Below, piece after piece: positions 1-11,446 of a DNA stretch of 64,000 bases; the stretch's first letter is position 1, and every line of letters begins with the position of its first letter. The stretch lies in the NCBI GenBank assembly GCA_023053575.1, contig JAKZAP010000007.1:16149508-16213507 (forward strand), given 5' to 3'. The notes beneath the pieces were generated by a model. That model searched no databases. It had not been told where the DNA came from and saw only the letters and a list, made by a program, of their open reading frames with translations. The position numbers were made by a program, and so were the translations under genes. The DNA is from Branchinecta lynchi (lineage: Eukaryota; Arthropoda; Branchiopoda; Anostraca; Branchinectidae).

Positions 1-254
1 TTTATATTTGGGGGGGGGGGGGGTCCAGTATGCGCCGAGGCACTCCAGAATTTGCAGACAAAACACGCCGTTGCCGCGAAATTGGCGGATGATCGAGGTA
101 AAACAACCTCAGAGTTTGCATTACAGATGTAGACAAATTTTATATAGGCCGGGGCACCGTTTCTCTTCAGAATATGCAGTATAATACGCCTTACCCTACG
201 CTTGTAGCTGATCAGTAGCGGGCCAGTTCTAGGTAGTTTAAAGCATCATGCATA
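1..254. other. Window start, no gene seen
   Basis: No coding signal. A run of 14 G lies at 10-23. The rest is AT/GC-mixed sequence leading into a family B repeat. Confidence 0.6.
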
Positions 255-1470
255 ACTTGCAATCACTTTTCGGTCCGTCTGTCTGTCGGTCTGTCAAGCC
301 ACTGTTCTCGAGTTGGGGTACGTCCAGAAGTAGTAGGACGATGACACTTTGGAGGTGTATCAGGGACGCGACCAAATTAACTTAGAAATAGTCACTTCCC
401 TGATTCGACCACCGTGGGTGGAGTCGAGTAGGGAGGGAGAATCCGGAATCTTGAGATATGTATAATTTTCCCAGCGGCTATTTAGAAAGACCTCGTGTCT
501 CAGATGTCACATTTCAAGTCCGGAGATCCGATGAATGGGGGGGGGGGATGGGAGAACCGGAAATCTTGTGACGAGCTTAATGGAGCTATCGTGAAGAAAC
601 TTGTTGGAAAGAACAAGCAAAAGAACTAGGTACACCAGTGACAGAAACGGGCAGGATTGTGGCACTGGGGGGAGCTGGTTGGGGGTCCGGAACTCCGGTG
701 ATCGCGAGTTAAGGTACATCCAGATGTGCTAGGACGATGAAACTTGGCTGGAACATTAGAGACTTGACAAGATTGGCTTAGAAATTGTCACTTCCGAGAT
801 CCGAGCATCCCTTAAATTACTCATCTTAACCGCTAAGTAGGCTACAATATATTTTTCAAGCAAAACATACATTTCATGATCCCCATCGGCCAGATCTGTT
901 TTGTTTATAGAAATGAATTTTGAGCTCCCTTAAAGTGCACATCTTAACCGCAAAGTGAAACAAATATTTTTGACCAAACCATGCATTTCATGATCCCCGG
1001 GGTCCATGATCATTTGTGCCAGAAGTTTTTCTTCTTAAAAATGAATTTCTAGCCCCCCTAAAGTGCGCATCTTAACCGAAAAGTGAAAAAATACTTTTAA
1101 TCAAACTATATATATTCATGATTCCCAAGGGCCCATGGTCATTTTTGCCTCAGGGGTTTTGCTTACAAGTGAGTTCCTTTGAGCAAAATACATATTTTCA
1201 TGGTCCCAATGAGCCCATCGTGTTTGCCTCAGGGGTTTTGCTTACAGGTGAATTTCTAGCGCCCTTAAAGTGTGCATCATCACATCCAATTTCAAAATAA
1301 AATATTTCTTGTACCAAACAAGACATTCTCGTGATTTCCAAGGGGCCCATGATCATTCTTATCTCAAGGATTTTGCTAAGAATGAGAACAAACCCACGAA
1401 TTAGCAAATTCCTGCTTTCATCATCTGACACAGCCTTGCAAGTGCCATATGAGCTTCTTCTAGCTCTTGT
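255..1470 (+). mobile_element. Family B element, variant core (B0)
   Basis: The left part has the GTCY microsatellite (GTCCGTCTGTCTGTCGGTC near 273) and the B phrase about an indexed GATGAAACTTGG module with G-rich stretches. The right end is the B terminus (CAAGTGCCATATGAGC then AGCTCTTGT). The 5' terminal palindrome is missing or eroded. The middle (about 800-1400) does not hold the usual G-rich core but tandem units of about 118-128 bp carrying CATCTTAACCG (starts near 822, 940 and 1068). The same variant core occurs in the copies at 14.8-16.2 kb and 33.4-34.8 kb, so it is a subfamily. Confidence 0.7.
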
Positions 1471-1813
1471 TATAATAAGCTCCTCCGAAGAAACAAGCGG
1501 AAGCCCGAGCTGGCTCAAAAAGATTCAAACAAGGAGAATGCAAAAATCAGTGCAGTGTCGTGATGGTGATAAAAATGGCATGGGAAGTTGAAGATCATGT
1601 TCTGTTTCTATAACTAGGCGGTTTTAATCTCTTTTCCCATGCGGTGGTAAAAAATTAATCCGCTCTGACAGAATGCGGGGTCTGATGTAAATCTTGAAAT
1701 CCCCCCGAACAAGACCAAAGGTTTCGATGGGATCCTAAAAATCCAAGATTTGATCCAGACAAGTGGGTCTTGTCTTCGCCAGATCCTGTCTTCGCCAGAC
1801 TCCTTGAACGTTT

Positions 1814-3639
1814 TTATGGCACTTACCCTCCGGCCAAGTGCCATATAGCGATCGCAATTTCTGTCCGTCCGTCGGTCTGCCGTTCGGTCGGTCCGGGTTT
1901 TGCTAGTTCGGGCACTTCCACTCAAACTAGGACTTTGAAACTTCGCAGGCGTATCAGGGACCCAACCAGATCAACTTACAAATAATCACTCCCCCAATCC
2001 GACTTTCCCCGGATCCGGGAGTCCGGAAATTATAAAGCAAAAGGGGAGCAAAAGGTAGCAAAAAGAGCGCTGCCGAAATGCGGGATCGAACCACGGACAT
2101 CTGATGCGCGAATCCAGTGCTCTACCACTGCGCCACGACTTGGATGTATTAGGTAGCGAATGCGGGAGTAAATATGGTTTAACGATTAAACAAAAGTGGT
2201 TAAACTAAACAAATCTCGTAAAACACTGCCCCTTATAAGCTAGGACAATGAAACTTGGCAGGAATATCAGGGAACCGACCAGATTAACTTGGAAATAATC
2301 ACTTTCCAGATCCGATCATAGTGGGGGGAGGGGCGAGTGGAGGGATGGGAAATCCGGAAACTTTTAGCAAGCATAACTTTGGAAAGGGTAATCGAACATG
2401 CGTGAAACTTGACATGTGTTTCGGATATTCAGTTTCAAATCCGGACCAGATTCGATACCTGTGGGGGGGGGGGGGCTAGAGGGGGGCACAGGAAATTTCC
2501 TGAAACGCTTCCACAGAAGCTAGGACAATAAAACTTGGAAGACATACCAGGGAACCGACCAGGTTAACTTGGAAATAATCATCTCCCCTATCCGGCCATC
2601 GCGGGGGGAGTGGAGGGATGGAGAATCCGGAAACTAGAATCATACATAACTTTGGAACGGGTAATCGGACATGCACGAAACTTGACAAGTGCGAAGAACA
2701 AGTGTCTCAGATTTTCAATTTCGAATCTGGCCCGAATCCGATAATTGGGGGTGGGGGTAGAGGGGGGGACCGGAAATCTTTTGAAACGCTTAGGGTCGAA
2801 GGATCGGGATGGAAGTTGAAGGGAAGAACGAGCATTAACCCTAGATACTTTATTGACAAAATAGGACCGGGATCGTGTCGCAGTGGAGGGTGTCGGAGGG
2901 GGTTTCTTGGATTTCCGCGGTGATCACGAGTTAGGGTACTTCTAGATGTACATGACCTTGAAATTTGGCAGACTTATTAGACATTTTCCTAGATTGACTG
3001 GAAAATAGTTCCTTCCCCGATACGGTGATGTTGGGGGAGTGGAGGGATGGGGAATCCAGCATCTAGTATGCATAACTTTAGAACCGGTGATCGGACGTGA
3101 ATGAAACTTGAGAAGTGTCAGGAACAAGTGCCTCAGATGATCAATTTCAAGCTCAGAACGAATCCAATAACTGGGGAGGGGGACCTGGAGGGGGGGGAGT
3201 GTGCAAGAAATCTTGTGAAACGCTTAGAGTCGAGAGATCAGGATGGGGACTTGGAGGAAAGAACAAGCATAAGCCGTACAGACAGTACTGACAAAACAGG
3301 ACCGGATCTTGTCACAGTTGGGGGAGTTTGAGAGGGTTTTCCACAATTCTGGTCATCACGAGCTGGGGTACTTCCAAATGTGCTATGACCATGAAACTTG
3401 GCAGGCATGTTAGGGACTCTTTTCAGATTGGCTTACAAATAGTCCCTCCCCCGATCCGATCATCGTTGTGGGAGAAACAGTTATCAGTGAGTGGAGTAAC
3501 CATTTCACATTTAGTAGATCAAGTGGATTTTCTGATGAAATGAATATCGGGAGAGAGATGCAGCCTTGAGAACTGCAAACCGTATCTGACAAACATGCTA
3601 GCTGTTCTTACAAATGCCATATGAGCTTTCAGCTCTTGT
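1814..3639 (+). mobile_element. Family B element nested in A1 (B1)
   Basis: The 5' end is TATGGCACTTACCCTCCGG, an imperfect hairpin with CCAAGTGCCATATAGCGATCGC. It is followed by the GTCY microsatellite, several G-rich core units (GGGGGGAGTGGAGGGATGG...CCGGAA...GATGAAACTTGG), and the 3' end ATGCCATATGAGC...AGCTCTTGT. It sits in T-rich flanks without a clear target duplication, as expected for Helentron-type insertion. A tRNA-like segment interrupts it near 2040-2150. Confidence 0.8.
2070..2139 (-). repeat. tRNA-like SINE head fused to family B sequence
   Basis: On the - strand this reads like a tRNA: box A TGGCGCAGTGG (2125-2135), box B GGTTCGATCCC (2082-2092), and a seven-base loop TTCGCGC with CGC in the anticodon place (Ala-like). 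The acceptor and T stems have mismatches and there is no clean 7-bp acceptor pairing, so it is unlikely to be a working tRNA gene. Downstream in its own direction comes a GCTACC/TTTTGC-rich linker and then the 5' end region of family B in reverse. The same order recurs at 20.77-21.07 kb. Confidence 0.65.
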
Positions 3640-4620
3640 TAATATTAAAATTCAGAATCAGATTAAGGCCGAATAGTTAATCATCTTAGAAAACTAAGTT
3701 CAGATATGGATTCGGCATATGTGTTTACCCCTCTACAAGTCATATCTATTTTGACGAAAGCTAAAAAAACAATTAAGCGTATCTTCTTTCCCCTATATCG
3801 AACATCTAATCAACTTCAAATAAAACTTTAACTTGTAACAACCCGGTTCCAGCCGGATTCCGGGCGAACTATATGTCCGGGTAAAAATTGATTGTCATAT
3901 ACGGATTCAGCACCTCTCCGTATTTGCCATGACCGTTGGCTCTTAGTGCAAATAAAATCTTACCTTATCTTACCCCTATATCGGATATTTAATCAACTAT
4001 AAATACAAAATTTACTTTTAAAAAATTCCGGTTTTGGCCGGATTCTGGATGAACTACGTGTCCGGGTAGAAAATGATTTCACAGAAGTGTTCAGCATGTT
4101 TCTTACCCCTAAATCGAACACATAATCAGCATCAAATAAAACTTTTACTTTTAACAAACTTCCCGGTTTTCGCCGGATTCCGGACGAACTACTTGTTTGG
4201 CGAGAAAATGGTTTTCTTCATCGTGTTCATCATGTCTTCTTACCCCATAATCGATTACCACATTAGCTGTTTAAAATATTTTGTTTGCCCCTTAATCTGA
4301 ACCCCCTCTCCCACCCCTAAATCTAGGGCTACAGAGCCCATCTACTAGCTAGACCTTACGCTTGACCCAAAGAATCCTCACACCAAGTTTCATCAGAATG
4401 TCTCATTCCCTTCGTGAGTTATCGTGCTCACAGACGGACGGACGGACAACTTTGCGATGTCATAGGTATCCCTTCACTTACGTTTTGGATCCCAGAAATA
4501 ATGATATTATTTGGTCATTGGTCAACATTAGCCGGGGACATTTCGCCAATGGGCCGTTTAGTCATAGTGATGTTTTGCCATGGGGACGTTGGCCGACAAC
4601 CCAAACAAATTACGATTTAT

Positions 4621-5510
4621 AACAAGACAAAGGTTTCGATGAGATCCCAAATATCTAATATTTGATCCAGACAATTGGGTCTTGTCTTCGCCAGATCCAG
4701 TCTTCGCCAGGCTAATCATCAGAGAAAACCAAGTTCCGATATACCTCTATAGGCCATATCTATTTTGACGGTACTGACCGAAACTTCCTGCTTTACCTCT
4801 GCCACTACTCGTCCAGCAAAATCAGAAATTTTAGAAACAAATTTAGCGTATCTCCTCATCCCTATAAAGAACATCTAATCAACTTCAAATAAAACTTTAA
4901 CTTATAAACAAATTTCCGGTTACAACCGGACTCCGGACGAATTATATGTCCGGGTAAACAACGATTGCCATGTGTAGACTCAGCGTCTCTTCTTACCCCT
5001 AAGTCTATCATCTAATCAATTTCAAATAAAAATTTTGCTTTTAACAAATTTCCGGTTTTGGCCGGATTCCGGACGAACTGGGTAGAAAATGCTTTTCACA
5101 TAAGTGTTCAGCATGTCTTCTTACCCCCAAATCGAACATGTAATCAACTTCAATTGGAACTTTTACTTTGAACCAACCTTTCCGGCTTTTGCCGGATTCC
5201 GGACGAACTACTTGTCCGGCGAGAAAATGGTTTTCACCATAGTGTTCAGCATGTATTCTTACTCCATAATAGACAGCTGTTCAAAAATATTTTGTTTGCC
5301 CTTAATTTGAATACCCTCCCCCACCCCTAAGTGTAGGGCTACAGAGCCCATCTACGAACGCGACCTTACTCTTGACCCGAAGAACCCTCACTCCCAAGTT
5401 TCATCAAAATATCCCATTCCCTTCGAGAGCTATCGTGCTCACAGACGGACAGACGGACAACTTTTGCGATGTCATAGGTATCCCTGCACTTACGTTCTGG
5501 GATCCCAAAG
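4621..5510 (-). mobile_element. Family A element, nearly complete (A2)
   Basis: It runs from the 3' terminus (AACAAGACAAAGGTTTCGATG, GATCCC) to the 5' terminus (ACTTACGTTCTGGGATCCC beside CAGACGGACAGACGGACAAC). In between are tandem core units with the phrase GGCCGGATTCCGGACGAAC and the ATCTAATCAACTTCAAATAA phrase. No transposase or Rep/helicase frame is present, so it is non-autonomous. The 120 bp between A1 and A2 is unassigned. Confidence 0.8.
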
Positions 5511-5689
5511 AGAACATCCAAGAAAACGGACCTCTCTTATCGTCACTGAACCAGAAAATAGATACCAACTACGCTGTACCCGCAATAACTAGTTTGAAAA
5601 TCTGCCAGTTCAGTCGTCAATCCATCAAATTCTGTCGGTACAGTTGGGCCGTCCTTCTACTCCCATAGCTAGCCACCCTCATCCCCAGT

Positions 5690-6544
5690 TCAGTTTTCGT
5701 CTGTTGTGGGGAAGTCATTGTGAGGCTGATAGGGATCTGTTGTATTTTTTGGCCTCAAAAGGCCACCATAGCCCAGCTTCCTCATCAAGTCGAATGTACG
5801 TCCATGTCGGAGAATAAAGCAGAGTCTGCTAGTGATAGGTGCTTCTATGCCTTCTGTATCGACAACATCTCACAATGACAGAAATAGCTCAAGGGTGGAC
5901 GCTTCACACCTGGCGAGCCAATTGTTTGAAAGAGCTGCGCCCTTTTCGTTCGCTTTAAATACCTTTGTGTTACCCGTAAGAGATCCGTTACTCCATCTTG
6001 CTGTGCTTTAGCTAGTCGAAGAGCAGAGACAGGTAGAGGAGGATACGCGTCTCTGCGTATAAGGATTGAATATTGGGGTACTGCTGGACAGGTTTGCTCA
6101 GTTGGTAACCACCCCTCTGTAGGATAAGCTCTGCGGGTTCTTGTAGTCCAGAACAGGTTGTGTGAGCTGAAGGTACATGTGCGTTCGCAGCCTCCTACTT
6201 GCATTTTAGGTTGCGGTGTCATATCATGTTCTTTGGACTGGTGGGGGGCTGGGTTCAAAAAGGTTCAAGGCGACTGAAAGCTTTTGCACAAAAGGCAGGT
6301 CGTTGAACTGGTATGAAGACGGGTGGAGAAACAAGTTTATTTCGCGCTTGGTGTAATGTTGTTTAAGGCTGCTAAAAAGTGAATAAAGTATGCATGATTG
6401 ATATGATTTGCCCCCGACCGTTTGGATGAGTGTTTTGAGGTGGGGAAGGTCAGAAAAGAGCCTGCCAGCTAGTTTCATGGCTAAGGAAGCCCACGACCGC
6501 ACGTAGAGGATTTTGTAATTGTGTCCTGACCGTGTGTCCTCCAC
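5690..6544 (-). pseudogene. Disrupted protein-coding reading, unknown family
   Basis: Three successive - strand readings look protein-like (mixed, not Pro-rich) in sequence that is not repeated elsewhere in the window. Reading 1 (6544 to 6224) has segments such as YKILYVRSWASLAMKLAGRL. Reading 2 (6258 to 5845) has KRTKRAQLFQTIGSPG. Reading 3 (about 5850 to 5690, other frame) has ITSRLCFILRHGRTFDLMRK and ends with DENSTOP. The changes of frame could be frameshifts or short introns. I do not recognise the family. It lies between family A copies and could be an old transposon ORF or a retroposed host gene. Confidence 0.4.
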
Positions 6545-6577
6545 GGTACGAAATTCCTAGGTACAAGGTTTAACGCT

Positions 6578-7290
6578 TCTGGGGATCCCAAAACGTAAAT
6601 GGAGGGATACATGACATCGCAAAAGTTGTCCATCTGTCTGTCTGTCTGTGAGCACGATAGCTCTCGAAGGGAATGAGATATGTTGATGATACTTGGTGGG
6701 AGGATCCTTTTGGGCAAGGGAAAGGCCGAGTTCGTAGATGGGCTCTGTAGACCTATATTTAAGGGTGGGGGTTCAAATTAAGGGACACACAAAATATTTT
6801 TAAACAGCTAATGAGACAGTCGATTAAGGGGTAAGAAGACATTCTGAACACGAATATGAAAACCATTTTCTCGCCGGACAAGTCGGACAATCCGGCCAAA
6901 ACCGGAAAGTTTGTTAAAAGTAAAAGTTTTGTTTGAAGTTGATTAGATATTCGATTTAGGAGTAAGAAGAGACACTGAATCCATATATGACAAACATTTT
7001 CTAGCCGGACATATAGTTCGCCCGGAATCCCGCTGAAACCGAAAAACGTGTTATAAGTTAAATTTGATATGCGGTTGATTAGATGTTTGATATAGGGGTA
7101 AAGAGATACGCTGAATTGGTTTTTGAGCTCTATTTTTTTGACGGACAAATAGCTCCGGAATTCCGCCCAAACCGGAAAATTCGCAGAAGTAAGACAGGAA
7201 GTTTCGATCGGTTACGTCAAATTGCTATGACTTTATAGGGGTGAACACACATGCTGAATCCATGTCTGAACTTGATTTTCTCAGACCTAC
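6578..7290 (+). mobile_element. Family A element, 3' end lost (A3)
   Basis: It begins with GGGGATCCCAAAACGTAAAT, then the ATCGCAAAAGTTGTCC box, (CTGT)n, the GATAGCTCTCGAAGGGAATG module, and three diverged core units. It ends near TTGATTTTCTCAGACC without the GGTCTTGTT terminus. Confidence 0.75.
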
Positions 7291-7329
7291 CAGTTTTTAT
7301 AAAGGACACCTGAGTGAAGAGTACCAAGT

Positions 7330-7600
7330 ATCATCCCTATCTGTATGACTTCGGTTAACACTGCCTGCAGAAAACCCAATCCAAATCGATTTTTGCTCCA
7401 TTTTGCATCTGTCCTTATTTCAGTACAGAACAGTTTTAGAAATGAAGAAATGTCTCCAATCAACCCTTCTTCTGGAATGTTTTTTAACCAGTTAAGCCCA
7501 AACGTATATCTAGACGAAATTCCAATACGATCCGGCCAGCGCTGTACAAGATTTGAATGAATTGCGCTTCTTGTCTTGGAGTCTGCATGTGCGAACCTCC
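7330..7600 (-). repeat. Dispersed coding-like fragment, copy X1
   Basis: This segment matches 43228-43395 in the opposite orientation over about 170 bp. Read on the - strand it gives a protein-like stretch (for example LNWLKNIPEEGLIGD followed by ISSFLKLFCTEIRTDAKW). It is likely part of an unidentified mobile element ORF. No domain is recognised. Confidence 0.5.
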
Positions 7601-9200
7601 AGAAACGAACATCCCTGTTTTGAAAACGTCACGCAGTCTTGTTCTCCTAAGAGGCTTCAGTTTTCTGGCGCATAAAAAACATTATTTCGACCCCTCCCCC
7701 CCCCCCCAACTCCCGTTAACAAATTCTTGCTTGCGCTTGATCTGGCTTTTGGCCCTTACCCTCATGAACATTTACACTATCGTTCCTAGCTGATATTACA
7801 ATAGAAACCAACCCAAAAAGCTAACCAGGATTGAACTCGAGACACGCCAGAACTTTAGGGACAAAACACAATGCTGAAATCTAGTACGAGAGTTCACTGC
7901 AGTGCTTTTGAAGGTTAAAAGTCTTTGTTTCATGTGGGCCAGGAAGGTGGGAGACATCATCAGTTTTCGATGGGTTGGATTTTTACGAACATACTGTCAC
8001 CTTTATTTCCCGCAAAATCCTCACGGTAGCCAACGTTATCCACAAATTACTTGAACACAATTCAAGTTCGCCATGTCTAATTAACTATTCATTGTTCTCC
8101 CGGCGATGATCAAAAGAGTTACTAAAACCTTCGAGAAGATCGAGTGCCGTGTATATACGTGTAAGAGGATTAAAACAACTAAGTATATCACCATGTGGAA
8201 GTTTAGATGTCGGAAGAAGAAATCATGCCAGTTTGACATTTTTTGGGCTCGGAAGCTGATTATTATTCAGCTCAGTTCAGAGTCTTCAAGAAATCACTAT
8301 AACGAATTTAGTATAATTTACTGCGTTTTTTTTATTGTTATTTAGTTGAGATCCTTAATTCTGTGGACTTTCGGGAATGAACAAGGAAAAAAAGAAAACG
8401 AAACACACAGAAATCGATAATGCAAATAATTTGTTTGATTTTTCTACAAATTTTCCATATGCCTGCTACAATTAAAACATTTTGTCAGATCCAGAGCAAA
8501 ACTAGACTCTAGACGATGTAAGTGCTAGAATGCTTATGATACAACTCCTAAACTGTTGCGTAAGGTGTTTTTTTACATAGCCTGCATTGGAACTCTCAAG
8601 CTGATGTTGAAATCTGTGATTTTTAGTCGACTTGCAAAACAAACCAGTCAAAAAGTTCAGGTTCTGCTTGACACAAATCAAACCTCTCGTGTGGGTCACC
8701 ATCATACCAGCCAAGACAGACGTTACATTTTAATTGTTCTATAAGGAAATTAAAAAGGTCGGTGTCGCATAATGTTGTGTTTGTGGCAATTTAATGGAAG
8801 GAAAAGTTTGCTATTGTCACGGTTTATAGAGGGACTTGATTTTTGTAAGTAGGAATAGCGTTTTTTCCAGGCACTCTTTAAAGTTTAACTGTAAAGTCAG
8901 TTTATTTGTATGCTTTGTATTTGATTCAACAACAAGTAAAGTTGTTGAATCCTAAAGTCAGTTTATTTGTATGCCTTGTATTTGAAGACATGGAATTATT
9001 CTGGCTCTGTTCAGGGATTTTTATTTCTTCACAAATAGGAAACAAAAATATAAAAAAAAAAATCGGGTTTTTTTTCATGATCGCAGCTAGTTATCCCTCT
9101 AAGATGATGTGCGAGGGATACATAAAATTTCAAATTTCATAAATAAGCTACGCTGAGTAGATGGACGGCATACCGAGAAGACCAAATTCAGACTTCTAGC
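7601..9200. other. No gene seen; small local repeats
   Basis: A C-run lies near 7690-7705. A 62-bp direct repeat (AAAGTCAGTTTATTTGTATG at about 8893 and 8955) brackets the palindrome TTCAACAAC/GTTGTTGAA (8923-8946). Short AT-rich frames here (for example 8106-8345) have no recognisable features. Confidence 0.5.
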
Positions 9201-9209
9201 GCGTAATCT

Positions 9210-9990
9210 GAATTTTATCGAGGACATGATTTTAGGTTCTGTGAAATCCTTGCTAATGATAGTAAGTCTTCGGTCATGCGGTTTAGTAGACTGCGAAGAG
9301 AAACTGCTGAATATCCATCGTCATTCAGGCAGTGTAAATCCGTTAAATTGCTTGGGGTAATAATCGATGACGAGCTGAAATGGAATTCTTATGTTGACAA
9401 TATTATCCATAAAACTAATCTTTTTAATTAAATCCCTCTCCACTCTTAAATCTTTCGGTTTGGATACTAAATGCCTCCTCTGCTATTTTAAAACGTTTAT
9501 GAATCCTCATTTAGAATATGCTTTACCGGTTTGGCATTCTTCTCTTTCTGCAGAGCTCTCTGATCGCCTGGAAAATGTCCAAAAGAGAGCAGTGAGAATC
9601 ATTCTGGGTGATCATAATATTTCATACGAAGAAGCTCTCATTAAACTTGACCTTCCTAAATTAACAGAACGTAGAAATATTCTTTCAAATAAGTTTGGAA
9701 CTAAGATAATCTGTTGTCCCCAGATGGCCCATTTATTCCTCCCTCCCCTCCCGTCTTCCGTGCGTCGGTCCGAGAGGAATACTGGCAATCAATTTGTTCC
9801 ATATCTGCTAATTCTTCTGCCCAATTTTTACGGAGTTTCATCCCATCATTTATTTCTGGTAAAATCTTGTAAGTGTATTAGTTAATTTGTTTCGTGTCTG
9901 TGTATATTTTGTAAATTTGTATTCCACTTCTAGCTTTTAGCTATTTGGAATAAACTGATTTGGAATAAATAGAAAAAAAAAAAAAAAAAT
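9210..9990 (+). mobile_element. 5'-truncated LINE (CR1/Jockey-like) 3' end with poly(A)
   Basis: The reading upstream of about 9420 contains SVKLLGVIIDDELKWNSYVD, the conserved 'LGV.ID..L.W..H' block near the end of non-LTR reverse transcriptases. After a frameshift near 9420-9430 it continues at 9435-9885 with LEYALPVWHSSLSAELSDRL and ENVQKRAVRIILG, the thumb region of CR1/L2/Jockey-type enzymes. A 3' UTR, AATAAA-like motifs and an A-run (about 9971-9988) follow. The palm with the FADD catalytic motif is absent, so the copy is dead on arrival. Confidence 0.85.
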
Positions 9991-11446
9991 CCCAGACGAT
10001 AGAAAATAAGAAAGGCTGCTGAATGCCTGGCTGGTCAAAACTGTTTTCATCTTCTCTATAATATTCACGGAAGCCGGGACCAGACTAGAACTTGAAAGAA
10101 TGAGTGTGAATCGGGCTTGTCAGATCCGCACGACCATCAGGTGCCGGGAGGGGGGGGGGTCCATTGAAGAGATTTACCAACCATGAAAGGTTCCAGGGAA
10201 ACTTTTCATGACCGGGTGATTAAGCTCGATGTCAACCAGCGTGGAGTTGGGGCACCAGTGCCGTAGAAACAGGCAGGAGAGCTAAGAAGTCTGACCACGA
10301 AAAGGAAGTGCAGTTAGCGGCTGCGGGCTTTTGGACACGCAACCAGCTAAATACACTGCCACTTCGTAACCAGAATATCCGCTATGATCGTGCACTGATC
10401 AGGGGGAGGAAAGTAGAATCTTCAGCCCACGGAAGGAAGTGCGGGTAGCGGCTGCGGGCTTTGGGACACGCAACCAGCTAAACACACTGCCACTTCGGGG
10501 GCCGATAATCTGGACGACGTGAGGGGGGCTCGCTGACTACTCCAACCACGAAGGCAGCGGGGATCGAGGCTGCGTGTATGAAATTGCGCAACCAGCTAAC
10601 CACACTGCCAGTTCGTAGCTGAAAGTTACGACTGTTATCCTCGTACTCCATAATTGTATAAAAATCCAAAATCATCAGTAATGCACCTAACACTTCGGAA
10701 GCTGGGAGCGAACTGGTCAAAAAAGGTTTCCACCCTCCTATTTGATTGCAGTGCCATGTGTTGTTGTTTGTTGTTTGCCTGAGGGTCTGGGGATTCAACG
10801 AATAACATCGGAGCTGAACCATTCTCTTGAACGGGGGTTGAAAACATAAACAAGGCGAGTCGGGCTGTGTGTTTGCGATGGTATAGCTCTGGTCAGGATT
10901 TTGACGGGGGGTTAGTAGACTAGGTATGATCCTGTGCTCATCTCAAGCCGAGCCCTCTGGGAGATGGCGGCAAGAAGTCCAATGGGATTAAAGCTGATTT
11001 TGGCGGGTATTGACTTCGGTGCAGAATAAGTTCGAGTTCTTTAGTTCATCACATAAACCTTAAATACTTCTCACAAACACTGTATAGAATACAAATTCGG
11101 ATGTGCAGTGCTTGCTTAAATGAAACAACTACTTCGTGCTCTATATATCTAGAACTGATTCTACCCAAATACAGCCTAACCTGCCATCTGCCAAATACCC
11201 CTCCTTCCTCTAAAAAGGACAACACCAACACCAAATTTGACATGAAAATAACAAAATACGGCTAAGATCGCCAATTCAGATTTTCCCGATTCGGCTGCGA
11301 TTTCCGGTTCAGGTTCCGGATTTTATGAGCGCTGGGGAACAATATGAAATTTGAATTTTTTTTTTGTGTACGAATGGATTTATTAACTTCTGCTTCACTA
11401 AGACAAACACCTATACGGCAGGCGTTACTATCCAAAATGTTTTTTT
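9991..11446. repeat. Unclassified region with three imperfect tandem units
   Basis: No gene is recognised. The phrase CACGCAACCAGCTAAACACA, within units that open GCGGCTGCGGGCTTT, occurs near 10317-10366, 10449-10498 and (diverged) 10566-10615, spaced about 132 and 117 bp. A G-run lies near 10148-10158. The remainder (10620-11446) shows no feature I can support. Confidence 0.5.

Larger units (their letters stand above)
1709..4498 (-). mobile_element. Family A element split by a nested family B copy (A1)
   Basis: On the + strand it opens with the A 3' terminus (ACAAGACCAAAGGTTTCGATG, then a GGATCC box) and closes at about 4487-4496 with the A 5' terminus (TACGTTTTGGATCCC) next to GACGGACGGACAACTTTGCG. 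The piece 1709-1812 breaks off at CTTGAACG and resumes at about 3641, where A core units continue (TTCCGG(N)ACGAACTACTTGTCCGG and CCCCTAAATCGAAC phrases near 3791, 3973, 4107 and 4240). The interruption is exactly the B1 element, so A1 is the older insertion. Confidence 0.75.

Noticed and set aside
1118..1591. Overlapping frames on both strands of B0
   Set aside because: They fall in the CATCTTAACCG variant core, which recurs in B3 and B8 with frames destroyed.
2070..2139. Functional tRNA-Ala(CGC) gene
   Set aside because: Boxes A and B are good, but the acceptor and T stems are mismatched, and the segment is fused to a repeat linker found with another head at 20.8 kb.
4362..4665. Frames across the A 5' end (for example IPSLTFWIPEIM) seen at several places
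   Set aside because: They repeat because the nucleotide sequence of family A repeats; both strands and several frames are open equally, and no start or length is conserved.
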